Source: Bradyrhizobium sp. CB1717 | Lineage (GTDB): Bacteria; Pseudomonadota; Alphaproteobacteria; Rhizobiales; Xanthobacteraceae | Length of the DNA: 64,000 nucleotides | Assembly: GCF_029714325.1 (NCBI RefSeq) | Contig: NZ_CP121666.1 | Coordinates: 3,038,001 to 3,102,000, forward strand | Reading direction: 5' to 3' | In this document: in pieces, positions 41,637-50,865 of the stretch | Position numbering within the stretch: position 1 is the stretch's first letter | How the letters are laid out: every line of letters begins with the position of its first letter | Notes under the pieces: model-generated | What the model was told of the DNA's origin: nothing | Database searches by the model: none | Seen by the model: the letters and a program-made list of their open reading frames with translations, nothing else | Position numbers and translations under genes: made by a program

Positions 41637-43103
41637 TTAGCCCGGGCTGGTCATCTTTTCCGGGCGCACCAGGCGGTCGAATTCGTCGGCCGAGACGAAA
41701 CCGAGCCGCAGCGCCTCCTCCTTCAGCGTGGTGCCGTTGGCATGGGCGGTTTTGGCCACTTTGGCGGCGTTGTCGTAGCCGATCTTCGGGGCCAGCGCCG
41801 TCACCAGCATCAGCGAGCGCTCCATCAGCTCCCTGATGCGCTTTTCGTCGGCGCGGATGCCGCTGACGCAATGCTCGGTGAAGGAGCGCGCGGCATCCGC
41901 CATCAGGCGGATCGAGTGCAGCATGTTGTAGGCCAGCACCGGCTTGTAGACGTTGAGCTCGAAATGGCCCTGGCTGCCGGCGACCGTGATCGCGGTGTGA
42001 TTGCCGAACACCTGGCAGCACACCATGGTCATCGCCTCGCACTGCGTCGGATTGACCTTGCCCGGCATGATCGAGGAGCCCGGCTCGTTCTCCGGCAAGA
42101 TCAGCTCGCCGAGCCCCGAGCGCGGACCCGATCCGAGCAGGCGGATGTCGTTGGCGATCTTGAACAGGCCGGTCGCGACCGAGTTGATGGCGCCGTGCGC
42201 CAGCACATAGGCATCGTTCGAGGCCAGCGCCTCGAATTTGTTGGCGGCGCTGGTGAAGGGAAGCTTCGTAATCCCGGCGACATGCTTTGCGAACAGCTTG
42301 GCAAAGCGCGGCTTCGAGTTGAGGCCGGTGCCGACCGCGGTGCCGCCCTGCGCCAGCGGATAGAGATCCTTCACCGCGACCTTGAGCCGGGCGATGCCGC
42401 TTTCGACCTGCGCGGCATAGCCGGAGAATTCCTGGCCGAGCGTCAGCGGCGTCGCATCCTGAGTGTGGGTGCGGCCGATCTTCACGATCTTGGAAAATTC
42501 CTTCTCCTTCTTGCGCAGCGCGCGGAGCAGCTCGCCGAGGGCGGGGACGAGATCGACGTTGATGCGGCTTGCGGCCGCGATGTGCATCGCGGTCGGGAAG
42601 GAGTCGTTCGACGACTGGCTCATGTTGACGTGGTCGTTGGGATGCACCGGCTTCTTGGCGCCGAGCTCGCCTCCGAGCAGCTCATTGGCGCGGTTGGCGA
42701 TCACCTCGTTGAGGTTCATGTTGCTCTGCGTGCCCGAGCCGGTCTGCCACACGACAAGCGGGAAATGGTCGTCCAGTCTGCCCTCGATCACCTCGCGCGC
42801 GGCGCGGATGATGGCATTGGCGCGGCGCTGGTCGAGCAGACCGAGCTCGAGGTTGGACTGCGCGGCAGCGAGCTTGACCATGCCGAGCGCATGCACGAGC
42901 GAGATCGGCATGCGATCGGTGCCGATGCGGAAATTCTGCCGCGACCGCTCGGTCTGCGCCCCCCAATAGCGATCGGCGGGCACTTCGATGGGACCGAAGC
43001 TGTCGGTCTCGATGCGAGTTGCGGGGCGGGCGGTCTTCGAGCGGGCAGCTTTGGCCATGAGCACATCCATTCTGCCGCGCGAAACGCCGCGCGGCCTCTT
43101 CAT
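41637..43103 (-). CDS. fumC: Class II fumarate hydratase
   Basis: 488 residues from ATG 43103 (alternatives at 43070 and 43058). Conserved class II fumarase blocks: [86 protein letters not shown] and the superfamily signature [16 protein letters not shown]. It converts fumarate to malate in the TCA cycle without an Fe-S cluster. It is close to the usual 463-470 residues plus an N-terminal extension. Stand-alone gene between the RHH/DUF4169 pair and sspB. Confidence 0.95.
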   Translation of the reverse strand: MKRPRGVSRGRMDVLMAKAARSKTARPATRIETDSFGPIEVPADRYWGAQTERSRQNFRIGTDRMPISLVHALGMVKLAAAQSNLELGLLDQRRANAIIRAAREVIEGRLDDHFPLVVWQTGSGTQSNMNLNEVIANRANELLGGELGAKKPVHPNDHVNMSQSSNDSFPTAMHIAAASRINVDLVPALGELLRALRKKEKEFSKIVKIGRTHTQDATPLTLGQEFSGYAAQVESGIARLKVAVKDLYPLAQGGTAVGTGLNSKPRFAKLFAKHVAGITKLPFTSAANKFEALASNDAYVLAHGAINSVATGLFKIANDIRLLGSGPRSGLGELILPENEPGSSIMPGKVNPTQCEAMTMVCCQVFGNHTAITVAGSQGHFELNVYKPVLAYNMLHSIRLMADAARSFTEHCVSGIRADEKRIRELMERSLMLVTALAPKIGYDNAAKVAKTAHANGTTLKEEALRLGFVSADEFDRLVRPEKMTSPG

Positions 43104-43160
43104 GTGCTCTTCTATACAGGCAGTTTGACCAGGCGCGATGGCTCCGCGCGACAGCCTAGA

Positions 43161-43679
43161 TCATTTCTTGCGGAAACGATCGAGCCGCACGACCTCGGCG
43201 CCGCCCTGGTTCGGCGGGGTCGGCTCTTCCGCGGTCTCCGCCTTCTCGGCGGCGGGCGCCGGCACGGCGACAGCCGACGGGGCAGGCGCTGCCGGCAAAT
43301 TCTCCGGCGCCACCTCGGCGATGTCGGACGTATCGAACTGGAGGCCGAATTTCACGGACGGATCGAGGAAGCTCTTGATGGCGCTGAACGGCACCACCAG
43401 CCGCTCCGGAATGCCGCCGAAGGACAGGCCGACCTCGAAGCGGTCTTCGAGCACGGTCAGGTCCCAGAACTGGTGCTGGAGGATGATCGTCATCTCTTCC
43501 GGATATTGCGCCAGCAGCCGCGACGACAGTTTCACGCCCTCGGCCTTCGATACGAAGGTGATGAAGAAATGGTGCTCGCCCGGCAAGCCATGGGATGCGG
43601 CGTCGGTCAGCACCTTCCGCAGCACGCCGCGCAGCGCGTCGCGGGCCAGCACATCGTATCGGATATGATCGGTCGCCAT
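43161..43679 (-). CDS. sspB: ClpXP adaptor protein SspB (alpha type)
   Basis: 172 residues from ATG 43679. The globular domain (1-120: HFFITFVSKAEGVKLSSRLLAQYPEEMTIILQHQFWDLTV, FGGIPERLVVPFSAIKSFLDPSVKFGLQF) matches SspB. A flexible Pro/Ala linker and a C-terminal VVRLDRFRKK follow, the ClpX-docking tail seen in alphaproteobacterial SspB. It tethers proteins bearing the tmRNA tag to ClpXP for degradation. The tmRNA gene itself lies only about 120 bp upstream on the same strand. Confidence 0.9.
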   Translation of the reverse strand: MATDHIRYDVLARDALRGVLRKVLTDAASHGLPGEHHFFITFVSKAEGVKLSSRLLAQYPEEMTIILQHQFWDLTVLEDRFEVGLSFGGIPERLVVPFSAIKSFLDPSVKFGLQFDTSDIAEVAPENLPAAPAPSAVAVPAPAAEKAETAEEPTPPNQGGAEVVRLDRFRKK

Positions 43680-43795
43680 GGTGGTCCTGTTGCATCCCCC
43701 AAGCCGGACCCTGCCGGTCCGACTCGCCAAGCCGCAATAGTACCGCGCCTGATGGGTCAGCAGGAGTCCCCGCCGGGAAGAAATGAAATGTAAGT

Positions 43796-44120
43796 GGAGG
43801 CTTCTGTTGCCAGGTGCCTCCGAACCCCGCCTAGCGGAGCTTAACCCGCTAGGACTTTAAAGTGGTCTTTCAAACTGCGTTACGCAGCCTGAGCAACCGG
43901 AGCAAAGTTGTCGTTGGCAACTATTGCAGTAGCCCGATAACGGCGGAACAATACCGGGAAAAAGTACGCCCTTTACGCCCTCGTCGATCCTATTTCGCCC
44001 CCGCCAAAGCCCGCTTTCAGGGCCTGCCCGATGTGGGCTTTGGTGGAGGCGCCGGGTACCGCCCCCGGGTCCGAATGGTTTATTGCGACGACCGTTTATT
44101 TCCATAGCCGGCGAACCGGC
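43796..44120 (-). ncRNA. ssrA: tmRNA, circularly permuted two-piece alphaproteobacterial type
   Basis: Read on the minus strand. The acceptor piece comes first and ends ...GCGCCTCCACCA at 44041, with a T-arm (CCGGG stem, seven-base loop). An intervening segment follows. The coding piece begins at about 44002 with GGGGGCGAAATAGGATCGAC; its first seven bases pair with CGCCTCC of the acceptor end. The tag frame at 43918-43880 encodes ANDNFAPVAQAA and stops with TAA. Hairpins CCTAGCGG/CCGCTAGG and GGAGGC/GCCTCC close the 3' side. The permuted order (CCA end before tag) is the alpha type, processed to two RNAs. Outer ends are approximate; a TATATT box at 44127-44132 sets the 5' estimate. Confidence 0.93.
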
Positions 44121-44254
44121 GCCCCCAATATAGGGGGCAAAGGTTTCAAAAAACAGAGGTTTCGAGCGGCCACGTGCGGTTCCCTTTGGATAGGTTCCGG
44201 ATGGCGGCTGATCCGATCTTGGCCGCGCCGCGGCCTCGGTTCTAAGCTCCTGAC

Positions 44255-44860
44255 ATGTCCGCCGATTCAGCACCGGTCGCCCAAGAGCCGGACCATCCGA
44301 CCAGCGCTGCCGCCCCGCCCAGCCTGACCGCGCTCTTTGTGGCCTTTGCCCGGATGTCGCTGGCCGGTTTCGGCGGGGTCCTGGTGTTTGCGCGCCGGGC
44401 GATCGTCGAGCAGCACCGCTGGATGACGGCGGACGAGTTCAACGAGACCTTTGCGCTCTGCCATTTCCTGCCCGGCCCCAACATCGTCAATCTGTCGATG
44501 GTCTTTGGCGCGCGGCTGCGCGGGATCGCCGGAGGTGTCGCCGCCTTTACCGGGCTGCTGCTGCCGCCGACGCTGATCATGACCGTGCTCGCGATCGCCT
44601 ACGCCCGGTTCGGCGACCTCGAGGTGCTGCGTCGTATCCTCGCAGGCATCTCCTGCGCCGCGGTCGGCCTCCTGATCGCCGTGGTCTTCCGCATGATGAC
44701 GCCGCTCCTGAAGCGGATGGAGGCGATCGCGCTGATCCTGATGCTCGGTGTCTTCCTCGCCATCGGCGTGCTCCGCCTGCCGCTTCAGGCCGTGCTACTG
44801 GTCGCGATCCCCGTGAGCATCGGCGCGACCTTCCTCCTGCGGCGGAAGGTAGCAGCATGA
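44255..44860 (+). CDS. Chromate transporter, N-terminal-half type (CHR family)
   Basis: 201 residues with five to six membrane helices. The CHR signature is visible: LFVAFARMSLAGFGGVLVFARRAIVEQHRWMTADEFNETFALCHFLPGPNIVNLSMVFGARLRG. This is one half of the long two-domain ChrA and is of the short-chain (SCHR) kind. The gene overlaps the next by ATGA (44857-44860), so both halves are made together and likely form a heterodimer. CHR proteins export chromate; in bacteria without chromate exposure the natural substrate may be sulfate-like anions. Confidence 0.88.
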   Translation: MSADSAPVAQEPDHPTSAAAPPSLTALFVAFARMSLAGFGGVLVFARRAIVEQHRWMTADEFNETFALCHFLPGPNIVNLSMVFGARLRGIAGGVAAFTGLLLPPTLIMTVLAIAYARFGDLEVLRRILAGISCAAVGLLIAVVFRMMTPLLKRMEAIALILMLGVFLAIGVLRLPLQAVLLVAIPVSIGATFLLRRKVAA

Positions 44861-45387
44861 ACGCCGAGAACCCGGTCTGGGCGCTGATCTCGACCTTCGG
44901 TCTGATGTCGCTGTTCGCGGTCGGCGGCGCCGCCGCGGCGGTGCCCGAGATGCACCGCATCGCGGTCGACGTGCATCATTGGATGACCGACAAGCAGTTC
45001 GCCGATGCCTATGCGATCGCACAACTCTCGCCGGGTCCGAACGTGCTTATCGTGACGTTAATCGGCTATGCCGTCGCCGGCATCCCCGGTGCGCTCGCGG
45101 CGACGCTGGCGATGTGCCTGCCGACCGCGTTGGTTGCCTATTATGTCAGCCGTTTCCTGAATCGGCCCAGCCAGTCGCGCTGGCCGGCCCTGATCCAGGC
45201 TGCACTGGTTCCGCTTTCGATCGGATTGATGGCGGCGAGTGCCCTGATCCTGGCCCAGTCGACCGACCGGACGATTGCTGCAGTGCTTCTGACCGCGATG
45301 GTTGCGGTGATCGCATCGGTCTCGCGCATCAATCCCCTCTGGCTTCTGCTCGCCGGCGGCCTGTTGGGTTTTGCTGGCATTGTGTGA
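44857..45387 (+). CDS. Chromate transporter, C-terminal-half type (CHR family)
   Basis: 176 residues, again with the CHR block: TFGLMSLFAVGGAAAAVPEMHRIAVDVHHWMTDKQFADAYAIAQLSPGPNVLIVTLIGYAVAG. Membrane helices follow to the C-terminus. Paired with the preceding gene through a 4-base ATGA overlap; together they correspond to one full ChrA. Inner membrane. Confidence 0.88.
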   Translation: MNAENPVWALISTFGLMSLFAVGGAAAAVPEMHRIAVDVHHWMTDKQFADAYAIAQLSPGPNVLIVTLIGYAVAGIPGALAATLAMCLPTALVAYYVSRFLNRPSQSRWPALIQAALVPLSIGLMAASALILAQSTDRTIAAVLLTAMVAVIASVSRINPLWLLLAGGLLGFAGIV

Positions 45388-45482
45388 TGAAAATCGCTAG
45401 GCAGTGCTGCGGCCCGGGGATCCCTTTCCAGCCGATTTAGAACAACAGTGCTCGTGACTTACGGGTCGCGGAGGAGACATGC

Positions 45483-46244
45483 ATGGCCGAGACGATGGGC
45501 CACTCAGCGACAGCCACCCGAAACACCAAGGTGGTGATCGGTTTCTGCCTGCTGGCGATAGCGCCGCAGATCTTCGAATTCATCTGGTCGATCGGGACCA
45601 TCTTCGGCTGGGGTACCGGACGCGGCCCGGCCACCGTGCTGATCAGCCACGTTACCGCGCTGGTCGCCGGTGCTCCCGCGGCCCTGATCGGAGCGGCCGG
45701 CGGTGAGACCAAGAAGGCGTCCTCCGATGTGCTGCTGGCGCTGATCTATTCCTATCCGATCCTTGCGGTGGCGATCGTCACGCTGTTCATGACCATCCGG
45801 TCGGCACAGGATTATGTCGGCGGCGTTATTCTGATGGCGGTCGCGCTGTTCGCGTTGTGGGCGTCGAGCGATCTGCAGGGCATGCGCGGCTTCTCCTTCG
45901 GCGCGGGCACCGCGCCGCGAATGTTCGGCGGGCTTCTGGTCGCCCTGTCCGCCGCCATCGCCCTGACCGGCCTTCTGGCCGACGGGCCGTCGATGGCGCA
46001 TTATTCCTGGCGCGGGCCGCTGTTCGTGATGGTTGCGATCCTGTTCTTCGCGCTGGCGATCCGGCCGCTCGGGCTCGTCGTCACCGCGTTCGTGAGCTTC
46101 ATGATCGCGGCGACAGGGTCGCATGAGACGCGCTGGCTGGAGGCGGCCATCGTCGGCGCCTGTCTGACGCTCGGCTGCGCGATCCTGTTCCCTTACGTGC
46201 TCGGGCTTCCGATGCCGATGTTTCCGCGTTTCCTGATCCAGTGA
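45483..46244 (+). CDS. Tripartite tricarboxylate transporter small membrane subunit (TctB)
   Basis: 253 residues with two opposed blocks of membrane helices: an N-terminal pair (IGFCLLAIAPQIFEFIWSIG...) and the TctB-like part (about 90-250: FSFGAGTAPRMFGGLLVALSAAIALTGLL). It is longer than classical TctB (about 145-165), with an extra N-terminal membrane region. GGAGGAG precedes ATG 45483. The next gene, tctA, starts seven bases after its stop. It forms the membrane part of a TTT importer for tricarboxylate-like acids. Confidence 0.85.
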   Translation: MAETMGHSATATRNTKVVIGFCLLAIAPQIFEFIWSIGTIFGWGTGRGPATVLISHVTALVAGAPAALIGAAGGETKKASSDVLLALIYSYPILAVAIVTLFMTIRSAQDYVGGVILMAVALFALWASSDLQGMRGFSFGAGTAPRMFGGLLVALSAAIALTGLLADGPSMAHYSWRGPLFVMVAILFFALAIRPLGLVVTAFVSFMIAATGSHETRWLEAAIVGACLTLGCAILFPYVLGLPMPMFPRFLIQ

Positions 46245-46251
46245 GGGTGTG

Positions 46252-47766
46252 ATGGATATTTTTGCCAATCTCGCTCACGGCTTTGTCGTCGCGCTCTCTC
46301 CCATCAACCTGCTGATGTGCCTGATCGGTGCCCTCGTCGGCACGCTGGTCGGCGTTCTCCCTGGTATCGGCACCATTGCGACGGTCGCAATGCTGCTGCC
46401 GATCACCTTCGGCCTGCCGCCGGTCGGCGCGCTGATCATGCTCGCCGGCATCTATTACGGCGCGCAATATGGCGGCTCGACCACGTCGATCCTAGTCAAT
46501 ATTCCCGGTGAGGCGACATCGGTCGTCACAGCCATCGACGGTCACCAGATGGCCAAGCAGGGCCGTGCCGGCCCGGCGCTGGCGATCGCGGCGATCGGCT
46601 CGTTCTTCGCCGGCTGCGTTGCGACCGTCCTGATCGCCGTCCTCGGCGCGCCACTCACGAAACTCGCGCTGGCGTTCGGTCCGGCCGAATATTTCTCGCT
46701 GATGTGCCTCGGCCTGATCTTCGCGGTGGTGCTGGCCAAGGGATCGGTGCTGAAGGCGATCGCGATGATCGTGTTCGGCCTCCTGCTCTCGATGGTCGGC
46801 TCGGACATCGAGACCGGCGCCTCGCGCATGGCCTTCAACATTCCCGAGCTCGCCGACGGTCTCGGCTTTGCGACGGTGGCGATGGGTGTGTTCGGCTTTG
46901 CCGAGATCATCCGCAATCTCGACGCCGGCGCCGAGATGAACCGCGATCTCGTGCAGCAGAAGATCACCGGCCTGATGCCGACCAAGAAGGATCTGATCGA
47001 CTCGACGCCGCCGATCCTGCGCGGCACCGTGCTCGGCTCGATCCTCGGCATTCTGCCGGGCGGCGGCGCCGTCATCGCCTCGTTTGCGGCCTATACGCTC
47101 GAGAAGAAGCTCGCGAAGGATCCGAAGCGGTTCGGCCGCGGCGCGATCGAAGGCGTGGCGGCGCCGGAAAGCGCCAACAACGCCGCAGCGCAGACCTCCT
47201 TCATCCCGCTGCTCACCCTCGGCATCCCGCCGAACGCGGTGATGGCGCTGATGGTAGGCGCGATGACCATCCACGGCATCGTGCCGGGTCCGCAGGTGAT
47301 GCAGAAGCAGCCCGACCTCGTCTGGGGCATGATCGCCTCGATGTGGATCGGCAACCTGATGCTGATCATCATCAACCTGCCGCTCGTGGGCATCTGGGTC
47401 CGCCTGCTGCGCGTGCCTTACCGGCTGATGTTCCCCTCGATCGTGATCTTCTGTGCGATCGGCATCTACTCGGTGAACAACGCGCCCGTCGACGTCATCC
47501 TCGCCGGCGTGTTCGGGCTCGTCGGCTACTGGCTAATCAAGCACGATTTCGAGCCGGCTCCGCTGCTGCTCGGCATGGTGCTCGGACCGCTGATGGAGGA
47601 GAACCTGCGTCGTGCGCTGCTGATCTCGCGCGGCGACTGGAGCGTCTTCCTGACGCGGCCGTTGTCGGCGGTGCTGCTGGCGATCTCGCTGGGCCTGCTG
47701 GTGCTCACGGTGTTGCCGACACTGCGTGCCAAGCGCGACGAGGTGTTCACCGAATCCGAGAACTAG
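46252..47766 (+). CDS. Tripartite tricarboxylate transporter large permease (TctA)
   Basis: 504 residues with about twelve membrane helices. TctA landmarks: LIGALVGTLVGVLPGIGTIATVAMLLPITFGLPPVGALIMLAGIYYGAQYGGSTTSILVNIPGE, and GRGAIEGVAAPESANNAAAQTSFIPLLTLGIPPNAVMALM. This is the channel-forming subunit that uses the sodium or proton gradient. Start chosen at ATG 46252 (GTG 46249 is in frame). Followed by a strong terminator, then the binding protein gene. Confidence 0.94.
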   Translation: MDIFANLAHGFVVALSPINLLMCLIGALVGTLVGVLPGIGTIATVAMLLPITFGLPPVGALIMLAGIYYGAQYGGSTTSILVNIPGEATSVVTAIDGHQMAKQGRAGPALAIAAIGSFFAGCVATVLIAVLGAPLTKLALAFGPAEYFSLMCLGLIFAVVLAKGSVLKAIAMIVFGLLLSMVGSDIETGASRMAFNIPELADGLGFATVAMGVFGFAEIIRNLDAGAEMNRDLVQQKITGLMPTKKDLIDSTPPILRGTVLGSILGILPGGGAVIASFAAYTLEKKLAKDPKRFGRGAIEGVAAPESANNAAAQTSFIPLLTLGIPPNAVMALMVGAMTIHGIVPGPQVMQKQPDLVWGMIASMWIGNLMLIIINLPLVGIWVRLLRVPYRLMFPSIVIFCAIGIYSVNNAPVDVILAGVFGLVGYWLIKHDFEPAPLLLGMVLGPLMEENLRRALLISRGDWSVFLTRPLSAVLLAISLGLLVLTVLPTLRAKRDEVFTESEN

Positions 47767-47855
47767 CCGCGGCGCCCTGCGTTCGCGCGGCGCGGCCTGC
47801 GTCCGCACGCCGCATTCGGAAGTCGAATCGACGTGTGTGATGTCTTCGTGACATG

Positions 47856-47885
47856 AAAATGCCGGCCCTTGTGGCCGGCATTTTT
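47856..47885 (+). terminator. Strong stem-loop between tctA and the binding protein gene
   Basis: AAAATGCCGGCC / GGCCGGCATTTT with a five-base loop and a run of T. Perfect stem; placed 90 bases after tctA and 24 before the tctC-like start. It may lower or stop read-through within the operon. Confidence 0.88.
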
Positions 47886-47908
47886 GTTTGTGTCCCGGGG
47901 AAAACGAT

Positions 47909-48892
47909 ATGACCTCTCTTCGCGCGCTTGCTACGGGCGCATGTGCTGCTGCGCTCGCATCGCTGTGCGCCTTTGTTGCACCTGCGAAGGCGCAAAACTA
48001 TCCGACGCGCAGCATCACCATGATCGTGCCGTTCGCCGCGGGCGGGCCGACCGATGTCATCTCGCGCATCGTCACCGCACATATGGCGCAGACGCTTGGC
48101 CAGAGCATCATCATCGAGAACGTGGTCGGCGCCGGCGGCACGACCGCGACCACGCGTGCGGCGCGTGCCGCCAATGACGGCTATACGCTCATCACCGGGC
48201 ATATGGGTACGCACGCGGCGTCCGTGCCGCTCTATCCGAAGCTCGCCTATCATCCCGAGAAGGATTTCGAGCCGATCGCGCTGCTCGCGGGCACACCGAT
48301 CCTGATCCTCGCGCGCAAGGACTTTCCGCCGAAGGACCTGAAGGAGTTCGTGGCTTACGTGAAGGCCAATGCCGAGAAGATGAACGCGGCGCATGCCGGC
48401 GTCGGCTCGGTCTCGCACGTCTCCTGCGAGCTGCTGCACTCCATCCTCGACGTCAAGCCGGTCGGCGTGCCCTTCAACGGCACTGGCCCGGCGATGAATG
48501 CGCTGGTGGCGGGGCAGGTCGATTACATGTGCGACCAGATCGTCAATGCCGTGCCGCAGATCAACGCCGGCACCATCAAGGCCTATGCGATCGCAACGCC
48601 GGAGCGCAATCCGTCGCTGCCGAACGTGCCGACCACGACGGAAGCGGGCCTGCCCAACTTCCAGGCCCAGGCCTGGAACGCGATGTTCGCGCCCAAGGGA
48701 ACTTCGCCCGCGATCATTGCGAGCCTGAACGCTGCCGCCATCAAGGCGCTCGACGACGAGACCGTGAAGAAGCGCCTGCTCGAGCTCGGCAGCGTCATCC
48801 CGGCGCCCAAGGACCGGACGCCAGAGGCCCTGGCGACCCTCGTCAAGAACGAGATCGCGAAATGGACCCCGGTGCTCAAGCCGGCAACTTAA
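47909..48892 (+). CDS. Tripartite tricarboxylate transporter substrate-binding protein (TctC/Bug family)
   Basis: 327 residues from ATG 47909. Signal peptide to about residue 29 (...VAPAKAQ), then the Bug/TctC opening YPTRSITMIVPFAAGGPTDVISRIV. Inner landmarks: VVGAGGTTATTRAARAANDGYTLI and VGVPFNGTGPAMNALVAGQVDYM. Periplasmic protein that captures a carboxylate and hands it to TctAB. Its separation from tctBA by a terminator suggests it is made in higher amounts from its own promoter or is regulated separately. Confidence 0.92.
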   Translation: MTSLRALATGACAAALASLCAFVAPAKAQNYPTRSITMIVPFAAGGPTDVISRIVTAHMAQTLGQSIIIENVVGAGGTTATTRAARAANDGYTLITGHMGTHAASVPLYPKLAYHPEKDFEPIALLAGTPILILARKDFPPKDLKEFVAYVKANAEKMNAAHAGVGSVSHVSCELLHSILDVKPVGVPFNGTGPAMNALVAGQVDYMCDQIVNAVPQINAGTIKAYAIATPERNPSLPNVPTTTEAGLPNFQAQAWNAMFAPKGTSPAIIASLNAAAIKALDDETVKKRLLELGSVIPAPKDRTPEALATLVKNEIAKWTPVLKPAT

Positions 48893-49062
48893 CCAGCACT
48901 TTCAAGCCGATAGGCGAGGGGCGGGACGCAAGTTCCGCCCCTTGTCGTTTGCCGCGGGAACGCTCACCTTTTCCCTGTATAATCTGTGGGAGCAGCGAAT
49001 CGCTGCTGTCGCAGCGCGGGGGCGGCCGTTAAGTTCGCCGCCTCCCAAAGGCTCAGTCGCAC

Positions 49063-49857
49063 ATGCACCAATATCAGGACCTGCTCGAGCGGATTCTTTC
49101 AGACGGCGCCGAGAAGACCGACCGGACCGGCACCGGCACGTTGTCGGTGTTCGGCCATCAGATGCGTTTCAATCTGTCTGCCGGCTTCCCGATGCTGACC
49201 ACCAAGCGGCTGCCGCTGAAGGCGATCGTGCACGAGCTGTTGTGGTTCCTGAAGGGCGACACCAACATCAAATATCTGCGCGACAACGGCGTCACCATCT
49301 GGGACGAGTGGGCGGACGCCAATGGCGATCTCGGCCCGGTCTACGGCCATCAGTGGCGCTCCTGGCCCACGGCCGACGGGCGCAGCATCGATCAGATCGC
49401 CAATGTCATCGACATGATCAAGCGCACCCCGGACTCCCGCCGGCTGATCGTCACCGCCTGGAATCCGGCCGACGTCGAGAAGATGGCGCTGCCGCCCTGC
49501 CATCTGCTGTTCCAGTTCTACGTCGCGAACGGCAAGCTGTCGTGCCAGCTCTATCAGCGCTCGGCCGACGTCTTCCTCGGCGTGCCCTTCAACATCGCCT
49601 CCTATGCGCTGCTCACCATGATGGTCGCGCAGGTCACCGGTCTGAAGCCCGGCGACTTCGTGCACTCGCTCGGCGACACCCATCTTTATTCCAACCATCT
49701 GGAGCAGGCGCGGCTTCAGCTCACGCGCGCACCGCGCGCGCTGCCGGTGATGCGCATCAATCCTGATGTGAAGGACATCTTCTCCTTCCGTTACGAGGAT
49801 TTCGAGCTCGTCGGCTATGATCCGCATCCGCACATCAAGGCGGAAGTCGCGGTCTAG
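49063..49857 (+). CDS. thyA: Thymidylate synthase
   Basis: 264 residues, the same length as E. coli ThyA. Catalytic Cys146 lies in [13 protein letters not shown]. Also present are the folate/dUMP blocks [60 protein letters not shown] and GDTHLYSNH. Makes dTMP from dUMP with methylene-tetrahydrofolate, which becomes dihydrofolate. The next gene begins at the base after its stop codon, and a dihydrofolate reductase gene follows, giving a thyA-GNAT-folA unit. Confidence 0.97.
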   Translation: MHQYQDLLERILSDGAEKTDRTGTGTLSVFGHQMRFNLSAGFPMLTTKRLPLKAIVHELLWFLKGDTNIKYLRDNGVTIWDEWADANGDLGPVYGHQWRSWPTADGRSIDQIANVIDMIKRTPDSRRLIVTAWNPADVEKMALPPCHLLFQFYVANGKLSCQLYQRSADVFLGVPFNIASYALLTMMVAQVTGLKPGDFVHSLGDTHLYSNHLEQARLQLTRAPRALPVMRINPDVKDIFSFRYEDFELVGYDPHPHIKAEVAV

Positions 49858-50343
49858 ATGTCACTGAATATTCGCCGCGCGCGCCCGGGCGAAGCCGGTC
49901 TCGTTCTCTCTTTCATCCGCGAGCTCGCCGAATACGAAAAGCTGTCCCACGAGGTCGAGGCAACCGAGGCTGACATCGCGGAGGCGCTGTTCGGCGAGAG
50001 GCCGCAGCTCTATTGCGCGATCGCGGAGTGGAACGGCGAGCCGGTCGGCTTTGCGGTCTGGTTTGCAAACTTCTCCACATTCAGCGGCCGCCACGGCATC
50101 TATCTCGAAGATCTCTACGTGCGGCCGTCGCATCGGGGCAGGGGCCTCGGCAAGGCGCTGCTGGTCTATCTCGCCAGGGAGTGCGTCGAGAACGGCTGGT
50201 CGCGCCTGCAGTGGGCGGTGCTCGACTGGAACGAGCCTTCGATCGCGTTCTACAAATCGCTCGGCGCCGTCATGATGGACGATTGGACGCTGTGCCGCGT
50301 CACCGGGCCTGCGCTGACGCAGCTTGCCGGGAGCTCTGCCTGA
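49858..50343 (+). CDS. GNAT family N-acetyltransferase
   Basis: 161 residues, starting at the base after the thyA stop. LNIRRARPGEAGLVLSFIRELAEYEKLSHEVEATE is a typical GNAT start; motif A is YVRPSHRGRGLGKALLVYLARECVENGWSRLQWAVLDWNEPSIAFYKSLGA. This close match to the SSAT-like (diamine acetyltransferase) group of eukaryotes and bacteria suggests a polyamine or amino-acid-like substrate, not proven. Its stop overlaps the next start by one base (TGATG). It is conserved between thyA and folA in related bacteria as far as I recall. Confidence 0.88.
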   Translation: MSLNIRRARPGEAGLVLSFIRELAEYEKLSHEVEATEADIAEALFGERPQLYCAIAEWNGEPVGFAVWFANFSTFSGRHGIYLEDLYVRPSHRGRGLGKALLVYLARECVENGWSRLQWAVLDWNEPSIAFYKSLGAVMMDDWTLCRVTGPALTQLAGSSA

Positions 50344-50855
50344 TGGACATCGTCTTCGTCGTCGCGATCGCGGAAAACGGCATCATCGGCGCGGGCAATG
50401 CGATGCCGTGGCGATTGAAGTCCGACATGGCGCGCTTCAAGGCGCTCACGATCGGCAAGCCGGTGATCATGGGTCGCAAGACCTTCGAATCCCTGCCCCG
50501 CCGTCCCCTGCCGGGCCGCACCAATATCGTCATCACGCGCGATGCGGCCTATCGCGCCGCTGGTGCCATCGTCACGACATCCGCCGCGGATGCCGGCGCG
50601 GTTGCGCTTGGCGATGCCCTGCGGCGTTCGGTCACCGAGATCGCCGTGATCGGCGGCGCCGAGATCTTCCGGCAATGGCTCGAACGTGCCGATCGCCTCG
50701 AAATCACCGAAGTGCATGCTCGGCCCGACGGCGACACCCATTTCGACATCGACAAGGCAGAATGGGATGAGATGGCGCGCATCCGTCATCCTGCCGGGCC
50801 CGACGACAGCGCCGACTACTCCTATGTGACATATCGTCGGCGGCCCCCCCGTTAA
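50343..50855 (+). CDS. folA: Dihydrofolate reductase
   Basis: 170 residues from ATG 50343. DHFR markers: VVAIAENGIIGAGNAMPWRLKSDMARFKALTIGKPVIMGRKTFESLPRRPLPGRTNIVITRD, including the catalytic acidic residue (Asp in KSDM) and Trp. The NADPH-binding AVIGGAEIFRQWLERADRLEITEV and a C-terminal strand follow. Regenerates tetrahydrofolate used by the neighbouring thymidylate synthase, which explains the linkage. Confidence 0.96.
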   Translation: MDIVFVVAIAENGIIGAGNAMPWRLKSDMARFKALTIGKPVIMGRKTFESLPRRPLPGRTNIVITRDAAYRAAGAIVTTSAADAGAVALGDALRRSVTEIAVIGGAEIFRQWLERADRLEITEVHARPDGDTHFDIDKAEWDEMARIRHPAGPDDSADYSYVTYRRRPPR

Positions 50856-50865
50856 CCGCATTCGC

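Noticed and set aside
41742..43793. A 683-codon plus-strand frame opposite fumC and sspB
   Set aside because: Antisense shadow; crosses two real genes and has no domain.
44031..44327. A 98-codon plus-strand frame across the 43.9-44.3 kb gap
   Set aside because: It is opposite the tmRNA acceptor piece and has no coding features.
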